Shown here piece by piece: positions 1 through 7,923 of a DNA stretch of 42,020 nucleotides. The notes beneath the pieces were generated by a model. That model saw nothing but the letters and a program-made list of their open reading frames with translations. It made no database searches and was not told the origin of the DNA. Numbering within the stretch: the stretch's first letter is position 1; each line of letters starts with the position of its first letter. The DNA comes from Rhodospirillales bacterium (GTDB taxonomy: Bacteria; Pseudomonadota; Alphaproteobacteria; Rhodospirillales; Shumkoniaceae). A program made the translations under genes and the position numbers. The stretch covers positions 1 through 42,020 of the forward strand of contig JANQJG010000131.1 of NCBI GenBank assembly GCA_028281785.1. Direction: 5' to 3'.

Positions 1-11
1 AGGCGGAATAT

Positions 12-57
12 CAAATCGCAAGCTTGCGGCCTGATCGGTCCGAAAGCTTGCGATTTG
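12..57. repeat. Perfect 14-bp inverted repeat (hairpin)
   Basis: The arms 12-25 and 44-57 are perfect reverse complements (CAAATCGCAAGCTT and its complement) around an 18-base loop. It lies downstream of the minus-strand pxpC end, in a run of three hairpins. It could be part of a terminator region for pxpC or for a gene outside the window, or a short extragenic repeat. No second copy was noticed in this window. Confidence 0.6.
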
Positions 58-66
58 GCAACACAT

Positions 67-103
67 GAAATGGGGGCGCAGGGCCGCCCCAAACCCCCAT
101 TTC
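67..103. repeat. Inverted repeat with a nested alternative stem
   Basis: GAAATGGGGG at 67-76 is perfectly complementary to 94-103. A second stem, GGGGCG at 73-78 with CGCCCC at 85-90, overlaps the first, so two folds compete. There is no gene here. A terminator or attenuator-like role is possible but only inferred. Confidence 0.5.
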
Positions 104-118
104 GCCTTGTAACAATTG

Positions 119-155
119 AAAAAAAGTACAGTGAGCAAAGCGAACGACTTTTTTT
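119..155. terminator. Probable bidirectional terminator downstream of pxpC
   Basis: The A-rich arm 119-127 (AAAAAAAGT) pairs with the T-rich arm 147-155 (ACTTTTTTT), so on either strand the hairpin ends in a U run. A further T tract follows at 166-172. It lies about 55 bases beyond the stop of pxpC on the minus strand. The stem is weak in GC, so efficiency is uncertain. Confidence 0.45.
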
Positions 156-210
156 CACGGAGAACTTTTTTTCCTCAAGCGCCGTCGGCCGCGGCGCTCG
201 GAGCACCCCG

Positions 211-1263
211 TTAATCCGGACTGGCCTCACCCCCCGCGACGCCATCGATGAGATTGATCGCGAGGAGCCTGGAGGTCTTGGCATCGGCCCGGCGAACCAG
301 GGAATCGGCGAGGGCGTCGAGGCGATTGTCCAGGGCCACGCCCAGCTCCTCGGCGGCCTCAATCGAAATGGCTTCGAAGCGAACAGAGTCGCCGGGTTGG
401 CGCTGGGCAAGCCGTGGCAAATCGGCCGAGATCACGGTCGCGATCTTGGGGTAGCCGCCCGTGGTCTGACGATCGGCAAGCAGAATGATCGGCTGGCGGT
501 TGCCGACCACTTGGACGCTGCCGGGCGCGATACCGTCGGAGATGATGTTGTAGTCGCCGGCGAACTGGATCTCCGGCCCCTCCAGTCGGTAGCCCATGCG
601 GTCCGATTGCGGGGTCACACGGTAGACGCTCTCCAGGAAGGTGCGCTTGCCCGCCTCGGTATAGTAGTCTTCCTGTGGGCCCATGACGACACGCAAGGGC
701 CCATCGTCGACCGGCCAGCGCGCGGGCGGCAACTGCAGATCGGGTCCCAGAAACCCTGTGGGATTGCGCAGCGGAAGTTCCTGTCCGCCCACCAACGCGG
801 CGCCGTTCGACCCACCCAGGCCGGAGCGCAGATGGGTCGACCGGCTGCCCAGGGCGGGTTCGAGGTCGAAGCCGCCGCCCACCGCGAGATAGCCACGGCA
901 CCCGCGAACGGCCGAACCGATGGCGATCCGGCTGCCGCGGCGCAAGGTGTGGCTGGCATAGCTGGCCGCCGACACGCCGTCGATCGAAAGCGGAAAAGCG
1001 CCGCCGGTCATGGCGACCCGGCACACCTCGGCCTCGACGATGTAGCTGCCCCCGGCAAGGGTGAACTCGATGGCGGCCTCGCCGTGGGGATTGCCGACGA
1101 GCGCGTTGGCGATATGGAGCGCGGCCACGTCCATGGCGCCGGAGACCGAGACACCGAAACGCTGATAGCCGTAGCGCCCGAGATCCTGGATCGTGGCCAG
1201 AGGCGCCGGCGCGATCACCCGAAGCGCGGACCCGGGAGTCGCTTGCGAGGAGGACGGGGTCAT
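211..1263 (-). CDS. pxpC: 5-oxoprolinase subunit C (AHS2 / biotin-dependent carboxyltransferase-like)
   Basis: This 350-aa protein is the partner of PxpB in the ATP-dependent, cytoplasmic 5-oxoprolinase that opens 5-oxoproline to L-glutamate. The AHS2-family opening is clear (LATIQDLGRYGYQRFGV followed by SGAMD), and the GSRSTHLRSGLGG stretch lies mid-protein. Length is normal for the family. The ATG at 1261-1263 overlaps the end of pxpB by four bases (ATGA), which indicates translational coupling. The same frame stays open further upstream, but that stretch is antisense-frame reading of pxpB and not part of this gene. The same domain occurs in urea amidolyase and allophanate hydrolase relatives; the adjacent pxpB and nearby pxpA settle the assignment. 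Confidence 0.93.
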   Translation of the reverse strand: MTPSSSQATPGSALRVIAPAPLATIQDLGRYGYQRFGVSVSGAMDVAALHIANALVGNPHGEAAIEFTLAGGSYIVEAEVCRVAMTGGAFPLSIDGVSAASYASHTLRRGSRIAIGSAVRGCRGYLAVGGGFDLEPALGSRSTHLRSGLGGSNGAALVGGQELPLRNPTGFLGPDLQLPPARWPVDDGPLRVVMGPQEDYYTEAGKRTFLESVYRVTPQSDRMGYRLEGPEIQFAGDYNIISDGIAPGSVQVVGNRQPIILLADRQTTGGYPKIATVISADLPRLAQRQPGDSVRFEAISIEAAEELGVALDNRLDALADSLVRRADAKTSRLLAINLIDGVAGGEASPD

Positions 1264-2006
1264 TGGATCGGCTCGCTGTCGGCGATCAGCTCGCCCGCCT
1301 CCGCCAACCCGTCGAGACGGGCGAACTCGTCCGCATCGATCGGTTGGAAACGCACATGGTCGCCGGTTCGCAGCAGGAACGGTTGCTCGCGCCGGGGATC
1401 GAAGGTGCGGGCCGGCGTTCGGCCAAGCATGTGCCAGCCGCTGGGCACGGGCATCGAGGAGATCGCGGCCTGCACGCCGCCGATCGAGACGCTGCTGGCC
1501 GGCGTCAGGGTGCGCGGGTTTTCCCGCCGCGGCGTGTGCAGACCTTCCGGCAGGCCGCCGAGATAGCTGAACCCCGGGGCGAAGCCGATCATATAGACCC
1601 GGTATTCGGAGCCGGAATGCAGCGCCACCACCTCCTCCGTCGTGATCCCGTGAGCGTCCGCGACGACTTTCAGATCCATGCCGTGGTCGCCGCCATAGCA
1701 AACCGGAAACAGCCAGCGCCGGCGCTCGGCGGGGGCCGTGGCCTCCAGCGGGATGACCTCGCGCAGGCGGGCGACAAGCGCCCGCGCGCGGATGCGGCCC
1801 GGGTCATAGACCACCTGCACCGAACGATAGGTGGGGATGGTTTCGACGACGCCGTCGATTTCGGCCCCGGCGATCGCCTGATCGATGGCGGCGACCCGGT
1901 CGCTGACCCCGGGATCGATGGCGTTGGCGATCTCCACCGTCAGCGCCCGGTCCCCGGCCTGGAGGAAGCGGGGCTCGGGATAGAAAAGGTCGGCGGCGTC
2001 GGTCAT
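1260..2006 (-). CDS. pxpB: 5-oxoprolinase subunit B (AHS1 / kinase inhibitor KipI family)
   Basis: This 248-aa AHS1-domain protein forms the catalytic complex with PxpC that, together with PxpA, hydrolyses 5-oxoproline at the cost of ATP. Family hallmarks are visible: FLQAGDRALTVE near the N-terminus, the GFAPGFSYLGGLP loop, and the SIGGVQAAISSMPVPSGW segment. It begins 10 bases after the dctM stop and overlaps pxpC by four bases, so it belongs to the dctPQM-pxpBC transcription unit. Relatives were first named KipI as sporulation kinase inhibitors in Bacillus, but the pxpABC context favours the metabolic role. Confidence 0.93.
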   Translation of the reverse strand: MTDAADLFYPEPRFLQAGDRALTVEIANAIDPGVSDRVAAIDQAIAGAEIDGVVETIPTYRSVQVVYDPGRIRARALVARLREVIPLEATAPAERRRWLFPVCYGGDHGMDLKVVADAHGITTEEVVALHSGSEYRVYMIGFAPGFSYLGGLPEGLHTPRRENPRTLTPASSVSIGGVQAAISSMPVPSGWHMLGRTPARTFDPRREQPFLLRTGDHVRFQPIDADEFARLDGLAEAGELIADSEPIQ

Positions 2007-2016
2007 GACCCTGCCT

Positions 2017-3318
2017 CTACCCTCGCAAGACCACCGTGTTGGGCAGGAACATCACGATCTCCGGATAGATCGCGATGAGGAGGGTGAAGGTGATCATGAT
2101 CAGAAAGAAGGGGAAGGCCGCGCGGGCGATGCGGCCGATGCTCTCCCCGGTCAGCCCCTGGATGACGAACAGGTTGAAGCCGACCGGCGGCGTGATCTGC
2201 GCCATCTCGACGACAAGCACCAGGAACACCCCGAACCAGATGGGATCGAACCCGGCCGCCGTCACCAGAGGCAGGGTGATCGAGAGCGTCATGACGATGC
2301 TCGACAGCCCCTCGAGCACGCAGCCGAGAATGCCATAGAAGACCAGGAGCAGGAGGATCAGCTGAAAGGGCCCGAGTTCCATGGCGCTGATCTGCTCGGC
2401 GACGAAACGGGGAATGCCCAGGAATCCCATGGCCGTCGACAGGAAGACAGCCCCTGCGATGATCAACCCGATCATGCTGCAGGTGCGGGCCGCGCCCATG
2501 ACGGCGGCGCGGAACGTCTCCCAGTTGAGCGAGCGCTGAGCGACACTGACGACGAAGGCGCCGAACACGCCGACCGCCGCCGCCTCCGTCGGGCTGGCAA
2601 TGCCGCCATACATCGAACCCATGACGGCGAGAACCAGGAAAAGGACCGGCGCGAGATGGCGCAGGGCGGCGAAACGCTGCCTCCAGGACGCCTGCTCGAT
2701 TCGGACGCCGACGAACTCGGGCCGCAGCGATGAGCGGATCCCGAGATACAACATGTAGGTCGCGGCCAGCAGAAGCCCCGGAATGACGCCCGCGATGAAA
2801 AGCTTGAGGATGGAGATCTGGGCCAGCACGCCGTAGATGATCATGATCACGCTGGGCGGGATGAGGAAGCCCAACGTGCCCGCCCCGGCCAGGGACCCCA
2901 TGGCGAGGTTGCGGTCGTACCCCCGCGACAACAGCTCGTTCAGGGTGATGCGGCCCACCGTCGCGGTGGTCGCGGCGGACGAGCCGGAGATCGCGGCGAA
3001 AAGCGTGCAGCCGAGAACGTTGATGTGGAACAGCCGGCCCGGCAGCCGCGTGGTCCAGGGCGCCAGGCCGTGGAACAGCGAGGAGGACAGCCGGGTTCGG
3101 AACAGGATCTCGGCCATGAAGATGAACAGGGGAAGCGCGATGAGCTCGGTGCTGGTCAACGTGTTCCACGAGACCTGCGAGAGCAACCGCTCCACCGGCA
3201 TGTTCTTGAACATCAGCAGCGAGCCGATGCCGACACCGTAGAGGCCAAGGCCGACCCAGACACCGGCGCCGAGAATCGCGACCAGCAGGCCGACGACGCT
3301 GAGCCCGGCGACACTCAT
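2017..3318 (-). CDS. dctM: TRAP transporter large permease (DctM family)
   Basis: This 433-aa membrane protein is the ion-coupled transport subunit of a TRAP transporter, with roughly a dozen hydrophobic segments. Typical DctM stretches are present: GLGLYGVGIGSLLMF near the start, LIALPLFIFMAEIL, AAISGSSAATTATVG (the conserved glycine/serine-rich region), and LGFLIPPSVIMIIYG. The ATG overlaps the dctQ stop by four bases. Direct linkage to pxpBC suggests that the substrate is 5-oxoproline; TRAP binding proteins for pyroglutamate are known in Bordetella. The substrate is an inference from context, not from binding residues. Confidence 0.95.
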   Translation of the reverse strand: MSVAGLSVVGLLVAILGAGVWVGLGLYGVGIGSLLMFKNMPVERLLSQVSWNTLTSTELIALPLFIFMAEILFRTRLSSSLFHGLAPWTTRLPGRLFHINVLGCTLFAAISGSSAATTATVGRITLNELLSRGYDRNLAMGSLAGAGTLGFLIPPSVIMIIYGVLAQISILKLFIAGVIPGLLLAATYMLYLGIRSSLRPEFVGVRIEQASWRQRFAALRHLAPVLFLVLAVMGSMYGGIASPTEAAAVGVFGAFVVSVAQRSLNWETFRAAVMGAARTCSMIGLIIAGAVFLSTAMGFLGIPRFVAEQISAMELGPFQLILLLLVFYGILGCVLEGLSSIVMTLSITLPLVTAAGFDPIWFGVFLVLVVEMAQITPPVGFNLFVIQGLTGESIGRIARAAFPFFLIMITFTLLIAIYPEIVMFLPNTVVLRG

Positions 3319-3848
3319 GCCTCTTCTCCCGGCAAGGCGTCCTCTGGAAGCTCCAGATCCGCCGGCTCGCCGATCAGCAGACGAACGAGGCGCGCGCCAA
3401 GCTGAAGCGTCAGCAGGGCCGCGCCGGCCGCGACGATTGCCTGCGGCGGCCAGAGCGGCGTCTCGCTGGGCAGGAAGCTGCGGGCTCCGCGGGCGAAGGA
3501 CTGGGCCGCGAAATCAACCAACGCGAAGGTGAGGTACGTGGCGATGATCAAACCGAGCGTCGTCGCCGCGACCTCCAGGATATAGGCGGCTCTGGGCGGC
3601 AGCGCCTCGTTGAGCAGCGACACGCGGACATGACCCCGCACCCGCAGCGTATAAGCGGCGGTGCCGAAGAACACGGTCGCCATCATGTAGGCGCTGTACT
3701 CCCAACTGAACACGAGGCTGAAATTGAGGAAGTTGCGGAACACCACCTCGGCCAGCATCAACATGGACATGGAGAAAAGACAGGCCGCGCCGACGACGGC
3801 GGCGGCGAAGGACACGGCGTCAACCGCGGCGAGAATACGCTTGAACAT
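3315..3848 (-). CDS. dctQ: TRAP transporter small permease (DctQ family)
   Basis: This 177-aa protein has four predicted membrane segments: about residues 13-33, 45-65 (the FSWEYSAYMMATVFFG region), 85-108 and 128-150. This is the size and pattern of the DctQ subunit that partners DctM. It lies between the binding protein (69-base gap) and the large permease (four-base overlap), the standard dctPQM order. The acidic C-terminal tail after residue 160 is cytoplasmic by inference. Sequence alone is weakly conserved in this family, so the assignment rests on size, topology and position. Confidence 0.92.
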   Translation of the reverse strand: MFKRILAAVDAVSFAAAVVGAACLFSMSMLMLAEVVFRNFLNFSLVFSWEYSAYMMATVFFGTAAYTLRVRGHVRVSLLNEALPPRAAYILEVAATTLGLIIATYLTFALVDFAAQSFARGARSFLPSETPLWPPQAIVAAGAALLTLQLGARLVRLLIGEPADLELPEDALPGEEA

Positions 3849-3917
3849 TTGAGCCCCGGTGAGGGGGAGCCCCCGGACGGGTGGGGACTCCCGCTCAGAA
3901 ATGATGCGTCGGAAAGA

Positions 3918-4925
3918 CTATTTGCCGATCTCGGCGCGATACTGGCTGATGGTTTCGGCGGCGGCCTCACCGGCGTCCTTGATGAACTCCGCCCACATGG
4001 TCTCGGCCACCTTAACCAGCTCCGTCTTGAGCCCGTCCGAGGGGCTCGTGACCTTGATCCCGTTGTCGGCCAGGGTCTTCAGCTTCTTGGCGTCCTCGTC
4101 CTTGCTCGCCTGCCAGAAAACCGGCTGCATCTCATTGCCGAGCTTCTCGATGGCGTCCTGGTGCTCCTTCGACAGATCGTTCCAGGCGTCGAGATTGACG
4201 TTGATCATGTTGGACGAAGACTGCCAGTTGAAGCGGTTCATGAAGCCCAGGAACTCCCAGAACTTCCCGTCCACGCCCGAGGAGCTGGAGGTGGTCACGC
4301 CCTCGATCACGCCCGAGGCCAGCGACGGCACGACTTCACCCCAGGGAAGCTGCAGCGGCGCCGCGCCGAGACGCGAGAAGAAGTTGTGGCCGTTCTTGTC
4401 GACCACCCGCATCTTGAGGCCGGAAAGGCTGGCGAGATCCGTGATCTCGCGTTTCGAATAAACGGCCTGGCCGGGCCAGGGCACGACGAAGAGAATCTTC
4501 TGATTAAATTTCTCGGCGACCTTGTCGATGCCCGGACGAAAGTACTTGTGCAGGACCTCGAGCTCGTCATAGCCGGCCGCGAGATAAGGCAGGGATTCAA
4601 TACCGAAATACTTGTCCTCGCCGACTTGCTGGTTCATCAGGATGTCGGCAATGGGAACGATGCCGTCACGCACGGCGACCATGCCTTCCGGCCCCTTGAT
4701 GCCGAGCTCGCCGCCGGGATGCACGGTGATCACCACCTCCCCGCCGGTGACCTCCTTGACCTTCTCGGCGAAAACCTCGGCATTCTTGACATGGAAATTG
4801 CCGGCCGGCCAAGCCAATGACATCTGCCACTCGGTGGCGGCCTGGGCCTGGACCGCGGAGAAGGCGGCGACGGCGGCCGCGAGGGTAGAGAAATACAGTG
4901 CGCGTGAGATTGATTTGGAGAACAT
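3918..4925 (-). CDS. dctP: TRAP transporter substrate-binding protein (DctP family)
   Basis: This 335-aa periplasmic binding protein delivers a carboxylate ligand to DctQM. The start at 4925 is chosen because it gives a good signal peptide (charged MFSKSISR, hydrophobic stretch, cleavage near AQAA, residues 1-30) and has GGTAGGAG seven bases upstream; the frame is open for 44 further codons that are arginine-rich and unlike coding sequence. The mature protein starts TEWQMSLAWPAGNFHVKNAE. The GLKMRVVDKNG segment carries the arginine that usually holds the ligand carboxylate in DctP proteins. As first gene of dctPQM-pxpBC it probably binds 5-oxoproline, but related ligands (other keto or amino acid derivatives) cannot be excluded. 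Confidence 0.93.
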   Translation of the reverse strand: MFSKSISRALYFSTLAAAVAAFSAVQAQAATEWQMSLAWPAGNFHVKNAEVFAEKVKEVTGGEVVITVHPGGELGIKGPEGMVAVRDGIVPIADILMNQQVGEDKYFGIESLPYLAAGYDELEVLHKYFRPGIDKVAEKFNQKILFVVPWPGQAVYSKREITDLASLSGLKMRVVDKNGHNFFSRLGAAPLQLPWGEVVPSLASGVIEGVTTSSSSGVDGKFWEFLGFMNRFNWQSSSNMINVNLDAWNDLSKEHQDAIEKLGNEMQPVFWQASKDEDAKKLKTLADNGIKVTSPSDGLKTELVKVAETMWAEFIKDAGEAAAETISQYRAEIGK

Positions 4926-5239
4926 GTTCAGGCTCCTACCCTGTTGGGACGAGTTATATCGTCCTGGTTTACGAGGTCGTCGATTTGATCGGCGTACGAT
5001 CCGGACCTTTCGCCGCCGGTTTCGCCGCCAGTTCCTCCGTTGGCCCAAAATGACCACCGTGAGTCACATTCGTCAAGCCTGGGCGCAAGAAAAATAGGGT
5101 TATGAACCTGCGGTTGGGCATGGAGTCGGACCACAATTCGGATATGCCAAGGCGGACTTTCCAAATGCCGTCCGAGCCGACTATCCTGGTTCCGTGAAGG
5201 AGCAACCTACGGCATCCGGGAGGTAACGAGGAGAACATC
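4926..5239. promoter_or_regulatory. Divergent promoter region between dctP and pxpA
   Basis: These 314 bases hold no gene and must carry promoters for both directions. On the minus strand a TATAAC box (complement of 4953-4958) lies about 30 bases before dctP, with no clear -35. On the plus strand TATCCT near 5181 could be a -10 for pxpA. A short palindrome GTGAGTCAC lies at 5059-5067. pxpA has an excellent ribosome site (GGGAGGTAACGAGGAGAA). No regulator gene is adjacent. Promoter boxes here are weak guesses. Confidence 0.4.
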
Positions 5240-6013
5240 ATGGACCGCGTCGATCTGAATTCCGACCTCGGCGAGAGCTTCGGCGCCTATGTCATGGGCA
5301 ATGACGAGGACATGCTGAAGATCATCAGCTCCGCCAATATCGCCTGCGGATTCCACGCCGGCGACCCGCTGGTCATGCACAAGACCCTGACGCTCGCCAA
5401 GGAGAACGGGGTCGGGGTGGGCGCCCATCCCAGCTTTATCGATCTGTGGGGATTCGGCCGGCGCCCCATCCACGGCGAGAAGCCGGAGGATATCGAAAAG
5501 ATCCTGATCTATCAGGTCGGCGCCATCCAAGGCATGGCCCGGAGCGTCGGAGTGGAGGTCACCCATTTCAAGACGCACGGCTCGCTCGGCAATATCGCGG
5601 CGGTGGACGCCGATCTCGCCATGGCCTGCGCCCGCGCCGTGAAGACCATCGATCCCGACATGCTGTTCATCGTGATGCCGGGAAACGAGCTGGAGAAGGC
5701 GGGCGAGAAGATGGGTCTACGCTGCGCGCGCGAGATCTTCGCCGACCGCGCCTATGACGACGACGGCAACCTCGTCTCCCGCAAGCTCGAGGGCGCGGTC
5801 ATCCACGACCCGGAGGTGGCGGTGCCGCGCGTCATCCGCATGGTCGAGGAGCAGGCCCTGACCAGCGTCAGCGGCAAGAAGATCCCGGTGGCCATCGACA
5901 CCATCTGCGTGCATGGCGACAACCCGGCGGCCGTGGCCATGGCCAAGCGCATCCGCGACTCCCTGACCGAGGCCGGAATCGCCATCCGCCCGATGGCCGA
6001 AACCCTCAAATAG
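5240..6013 (+). CDS. pxpA: 5-oxoprolinase subunit A (LamB/YcsF family)
   Basis: This 257-aa protein is the PxpA subunit that acts with PxpBC to convert 5-oxoproline to glutamate in the cytoplasm. The family signature is complete: VDLNSDLGESFGAY at the N-terminus, then ANIACGFHAGDP with conserved metal or substrate ligands, GAHPSFIDLWGFGRR, and the late CVHGDNPAAVAMAKRI segment. Length matches the usual 250-255 aa. It has a strong Shine-Dalgarno and is transcribed away from dctPQM-pxpBC. pxpA is commonly in one operon with pxpBC; here it is split off across a shared promoter region. Confidence 0.95.
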   Translation: MDRVDLNSDLGESFGAYVMGNDEDMLKIISSANIACGFHAGDPLVMHKTLTLAKENGVGVGAHPSFIDLWGFGRRPIHGEKPEDIEKILIYQVGAIQGMARSVGVEVTHFKTHGSLGNIAAVDADLAMACARAVKTIDPDMLFIVMPGNELEKAGEKMGLRCAREIFADRAYDDDGNLVSRKLEGAVIHDPEVAVPRVIRMVEEQALTSVSGKKIPVAIDTICVHGDNPAAVAMAKRIRDSLTEAGIAIRPMAETLK

Positions 6014-6073
6014 CCACGCGGGAGGACGCCCAGAGGCAGAAATCTCGAAATTGAGACGATTTTGTTCGCAAAC

Positions 6074-6089
6074 TGTGACGAAGGTCACT
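6074..6089. promoter_or_regulatory. CRP/FNR-family binding site candidate
   Basis: TGTGACGAAGGTCACT fits the CRP pattern TGTGA-N6-TCACA except for the last base; the inner GTGAC/GTCAC arms are perfect. It lies 61 bases after pxpA and about 77 bases before the hairpin of a strong plus-strand terminator, the right place to control a short transcript there. It is a single site, with no experimental support. Confidence 0.4.
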
Positions 6090-6099
6090 TTCAGAAGCA

Positions 6100-6197
6100 T
6101 TCAAAACTGGCAGTATCGTCACCGTAGTTAGAGATTAGTGTCCTCTTTTCCTCCCTGTTGAACTCGCCGGGCCCTGCAAAGCGGCCCGGCTTTTTTT
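6100..6197 (+). ncRNA. Candidate trans-acting small RNA with CU-rich anti-Shine-Dalgarno region
   Basis: Between a CRP/FNR-like palindrome (6074-6089) and a classical terminator (6166-6197) there is no plausible reading frame. The stretch 6141-6157 (TCCTCTTTTCCTCCCTG) is unstructured and pyrimidine-rich, and could pair with ribosome binding sites. UCCUCCC-type motifs in front of a terminator hairpin are typical of alphaproteobacterial small RNAs such as the suhB/ar14 and cuckoo-type families. The 5' end is a guess; a transcript of roughly 60-100 nt is expected. The alternative is merely the 3' end of the pxpA message. Confidence 0.4.
6166..6197 (+). terminator. Rho-independent terminator
   Basis: GCCGGGCC (6166-6173) pairs perfectly with GGCCCGGC (6183-6190) around a nine-base loop and is followed directly by seven T (6191-6197). 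This is a textbook plus-strand terminator. It ends either the pxpA transcript or the candidate small RNA. Confidence 0.9.
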
Positions 6198-6262
6198 ATC
6201 TGAGGTACCGAAACGAGGGTATTGTATCGGCGCGCGTTTGAAGGGAGGCACGGGAACGCGGC

Positions 6263-6319
6263 CCTCGTGCTTCGACAAAGCTCAGCATGATGGCCTCATA
6301 CTGAGCAACGTCGAAGGAT
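6263..6319 (-). repeat. Intergenic repeat, short copy (same family as 10351-10469)
   Basis: Read on the minus strand it has ATCCTTCGAC, then TGCTCAG, then CATGCTGAGC, then AGCACGAGG. These modules occur in the same order in the copy at 10351-10469 on the plus strand. The arms CTTCGAC (6270-6276) and GTCGAAG (6310-6316) are inverted repeats. It resembles a widespread extragenic palindromic family of alphaproteobacteria. It follows the gmk stop by about 40 bases and may help end that transcript. Confidence 0.6.
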
Positions 6320-6356
6320 GAGCCCGTCGAAGAAGAGGCCCGAGTGCCCGCCAGTG

Positions 6357-7040
6357 TCAGTCCCGGGTGAGTTCGACAACGAAGTCCGCGAGGCCGGTTT
6401 GCCGGGCGCGGCGCAGGCGTTCGGCCGCCAGGATGCCCTGGACGGCGGCCACGCTCTCCTCGATATCGCGATTGACGACGACGTAATCGTAGTCCTTCCA
6501 GTGGGACATCTCGTTATTGGCTTTGGCCATGCGCCGGCGCACGACCTCCTCGGGGTCCTGGGCGCGGGTATGCAGGCGCCGCTCCAACTCCTCGCGGGAG
6601 GGCGGCAGCACGAAAACACTGACGACGTCCTCGCCGCCGGCCTCGACGATCTGTTCCGCGCCCTGCCAGTCGATCTCGATCAGGACGTCCCGGCCCTCGG
6701 CCAGAGCCGCCTCGACGGGCGCGCGCGGCGTTCCGTATCGATAGTCGAAGACCAGGGCGTGTTCGAGAAAGGCGCCCTCGGCCACCATGCGCTCGAACGC
6801 CGCCTCCTCGACGAAAAGATAGTGGTGGCCATCCACCTCCGCCGGGCGCTTCGGCCGGGTGGTGGCCGAGATCGAGAGAGTCAGGTTGGACTCGCGGTCG
6901 AGCAAGGTCCGAGAGATCGTCGTCTTGCCGGCCCCGGAAGGCGAGGATATCACGAACATCAGGCCACGCCGGGCGATCTGCCGGTTCGGAGCGCCGGCCG
7001 GGCTTCCCTGGCCGGCGGGGAAGGTCTTCGTCTCACTCAA
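6357..7040 (-). CDS. gmk: Guanylate kinase
   Basis: This cytoplasmic enzyme phosphorylates GMP to GDP with ATP. The protein is 227 aa when started at the TTG at 7038-7040. The P-loop SPSGAGKT is at residues 33-40, followed by the GMP-binding stretch SATTRPKRPAEVDGHHYLFV and the lid segment with RRRMAKANNEMSHW. The TTG overlaps the end of yicC by eight bases. I prefer it because the IARRGLM segment before the P-loop is usual in alphaproteobacterial Gmk; the first in-frame ATG (6959) would remove that segment. Codons upstream of 7040 belong to yicC read in another frame. The yicC-gmk pair is conserved. Confidence 0.93.
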   Translation of the reverse strand: MSETKTFPAGQGSPAGAPNRQIARRGLMFVISSPSGAGKTTISRTLLDRESNLTLSISATTRPKRPAEVDGHHYLFVEEAAFERMVAEGAFLEHALVFDYRYGTPRAPVEAALAEGRDVLIEIDWQGAEQIVEAGGEDVVSVFVLPPSREELERRLHTRAQDPEEVVRRRMAKANNEMSHWKDYDYVVVNRDIEESVAAVQGILAAERLRRARQTGLADFVVELTRD

Positions 7041-7923
7041 TGTTCTGCACCTGCTCGCGCATCTGGTCGATGGTCGCCTTGAGGGCAAGGCCGACGCGGT
7101 TGAGCTCGACATCCGTCGACTTCGAACACAGCGTATTGGCCTCGCGGTTGAATTCCTGGCACAGGAAATCGAAGCGCCGGCCGATGGCCCCCTCCTCCTT
7201 GAGCAAATCCCGCGCGCCGTCGATATGCGCCTTGAGCCGGTCCAGCTCCTCGCGGGGATCGGCCTTGGTCATGATGACCGCCGCCTCCTGGGTCAGGCGT
7301 TCCTCGGTCAACCCGGGCACGTCATCCAGCAGGGCCTCGACCTGCGCCTTGATGCGGGCCCGAATGGCGTCGGTCTGCATCGCGGTCAGCCTCTCGGCCT
7401 CCTCGCACAAGCGCGCCATTTCCTCGATCTGGGAACCGAGCGGCACGGCCAGCCGTGCCCCTTCCTCGACCCGGGCCGAGACCAGAGCGTGCAGCGCCTG
7501 GTCGAGGTCGGAGAGCATAGCGGCGTGGAGGGCGTCGCGCTTCTCCTCGGACATCTCCTCTTCCGCCAGCTCGATGACGCCGCGCAGGGCGAGAAGGCCG
7601 TCCAGGGTCGGCGGCCCGGCCTCCGGGAACCGTTTGCGCAGGTCGGGAACCAAATCGAGGATCTGGTCGAGGAGATCCTGATTGATGCCATAGCCGATCT
7701 CGCTCCGCGACCAACTGACGTTGAGGACCAGCGAGACATTGCCGCGCTTGAGACGCCTGCCGACCCGATCACGGGCAGGCTGATCCAGGCTTTCGAAACG
7801 CTGCGGCAGTCGGCAGCGGACATCCAGCCCCCGGCCGTTGACGCTCTTGATCTCCCAGGACCAGGCGCAATCGCCGTTCCGTCCCTGGGACCGGGCAAAG
7901 CCCGTCATCGACGAGAGGGGCAC
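7033..7923 (-). CDS. yicC: YicC family endoribonuclease-like protein
   Basis: This 296-aa protein matches the YicC family end to end: N-terminal MPLSSMTGFARSQG, then EIKSVNGRGLDVRCRLP, and the C-terminal domain (DUF1732) with FDFLCQEFNREANTLCSKS and a final GLALKATIDQMREQVQNIE. Escherichia coli YicC is reported to be an RNase that promotes decay of the small RNA RyhB; the function in alphaproteobacteria is less studied. It overlaps gmk and is normally preceded by mltG, which here lies 2.6 kb away behind an accessory patch. Confidence 0.94.
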   Translation of the reverse strand: MPLSSMTGFARSQGRNGDCAWSWEIKSVNGRGLDVRCRLPQRFESLDQPARDRVGRRLKRGNVSLVLNVSWSRSEIGYGINQDLLDQILDLVPDLRKRFPEAGPPTLDGLLALRGVIELAEEEMSEEKRDALHAAMLSDLDQALHALVSARVEEGARLAVPLGSQIEEMARLCEEAERLTAMQTDAIRARIKAQVEALLDDVPGLTEERLTQEAAVIMTKADPREELDRLKAHIDGARDLLKEEGAIGRRFDFLCQEFNREANTLCSKSTDVELNRVGLALKATIDQMREQVQNIE

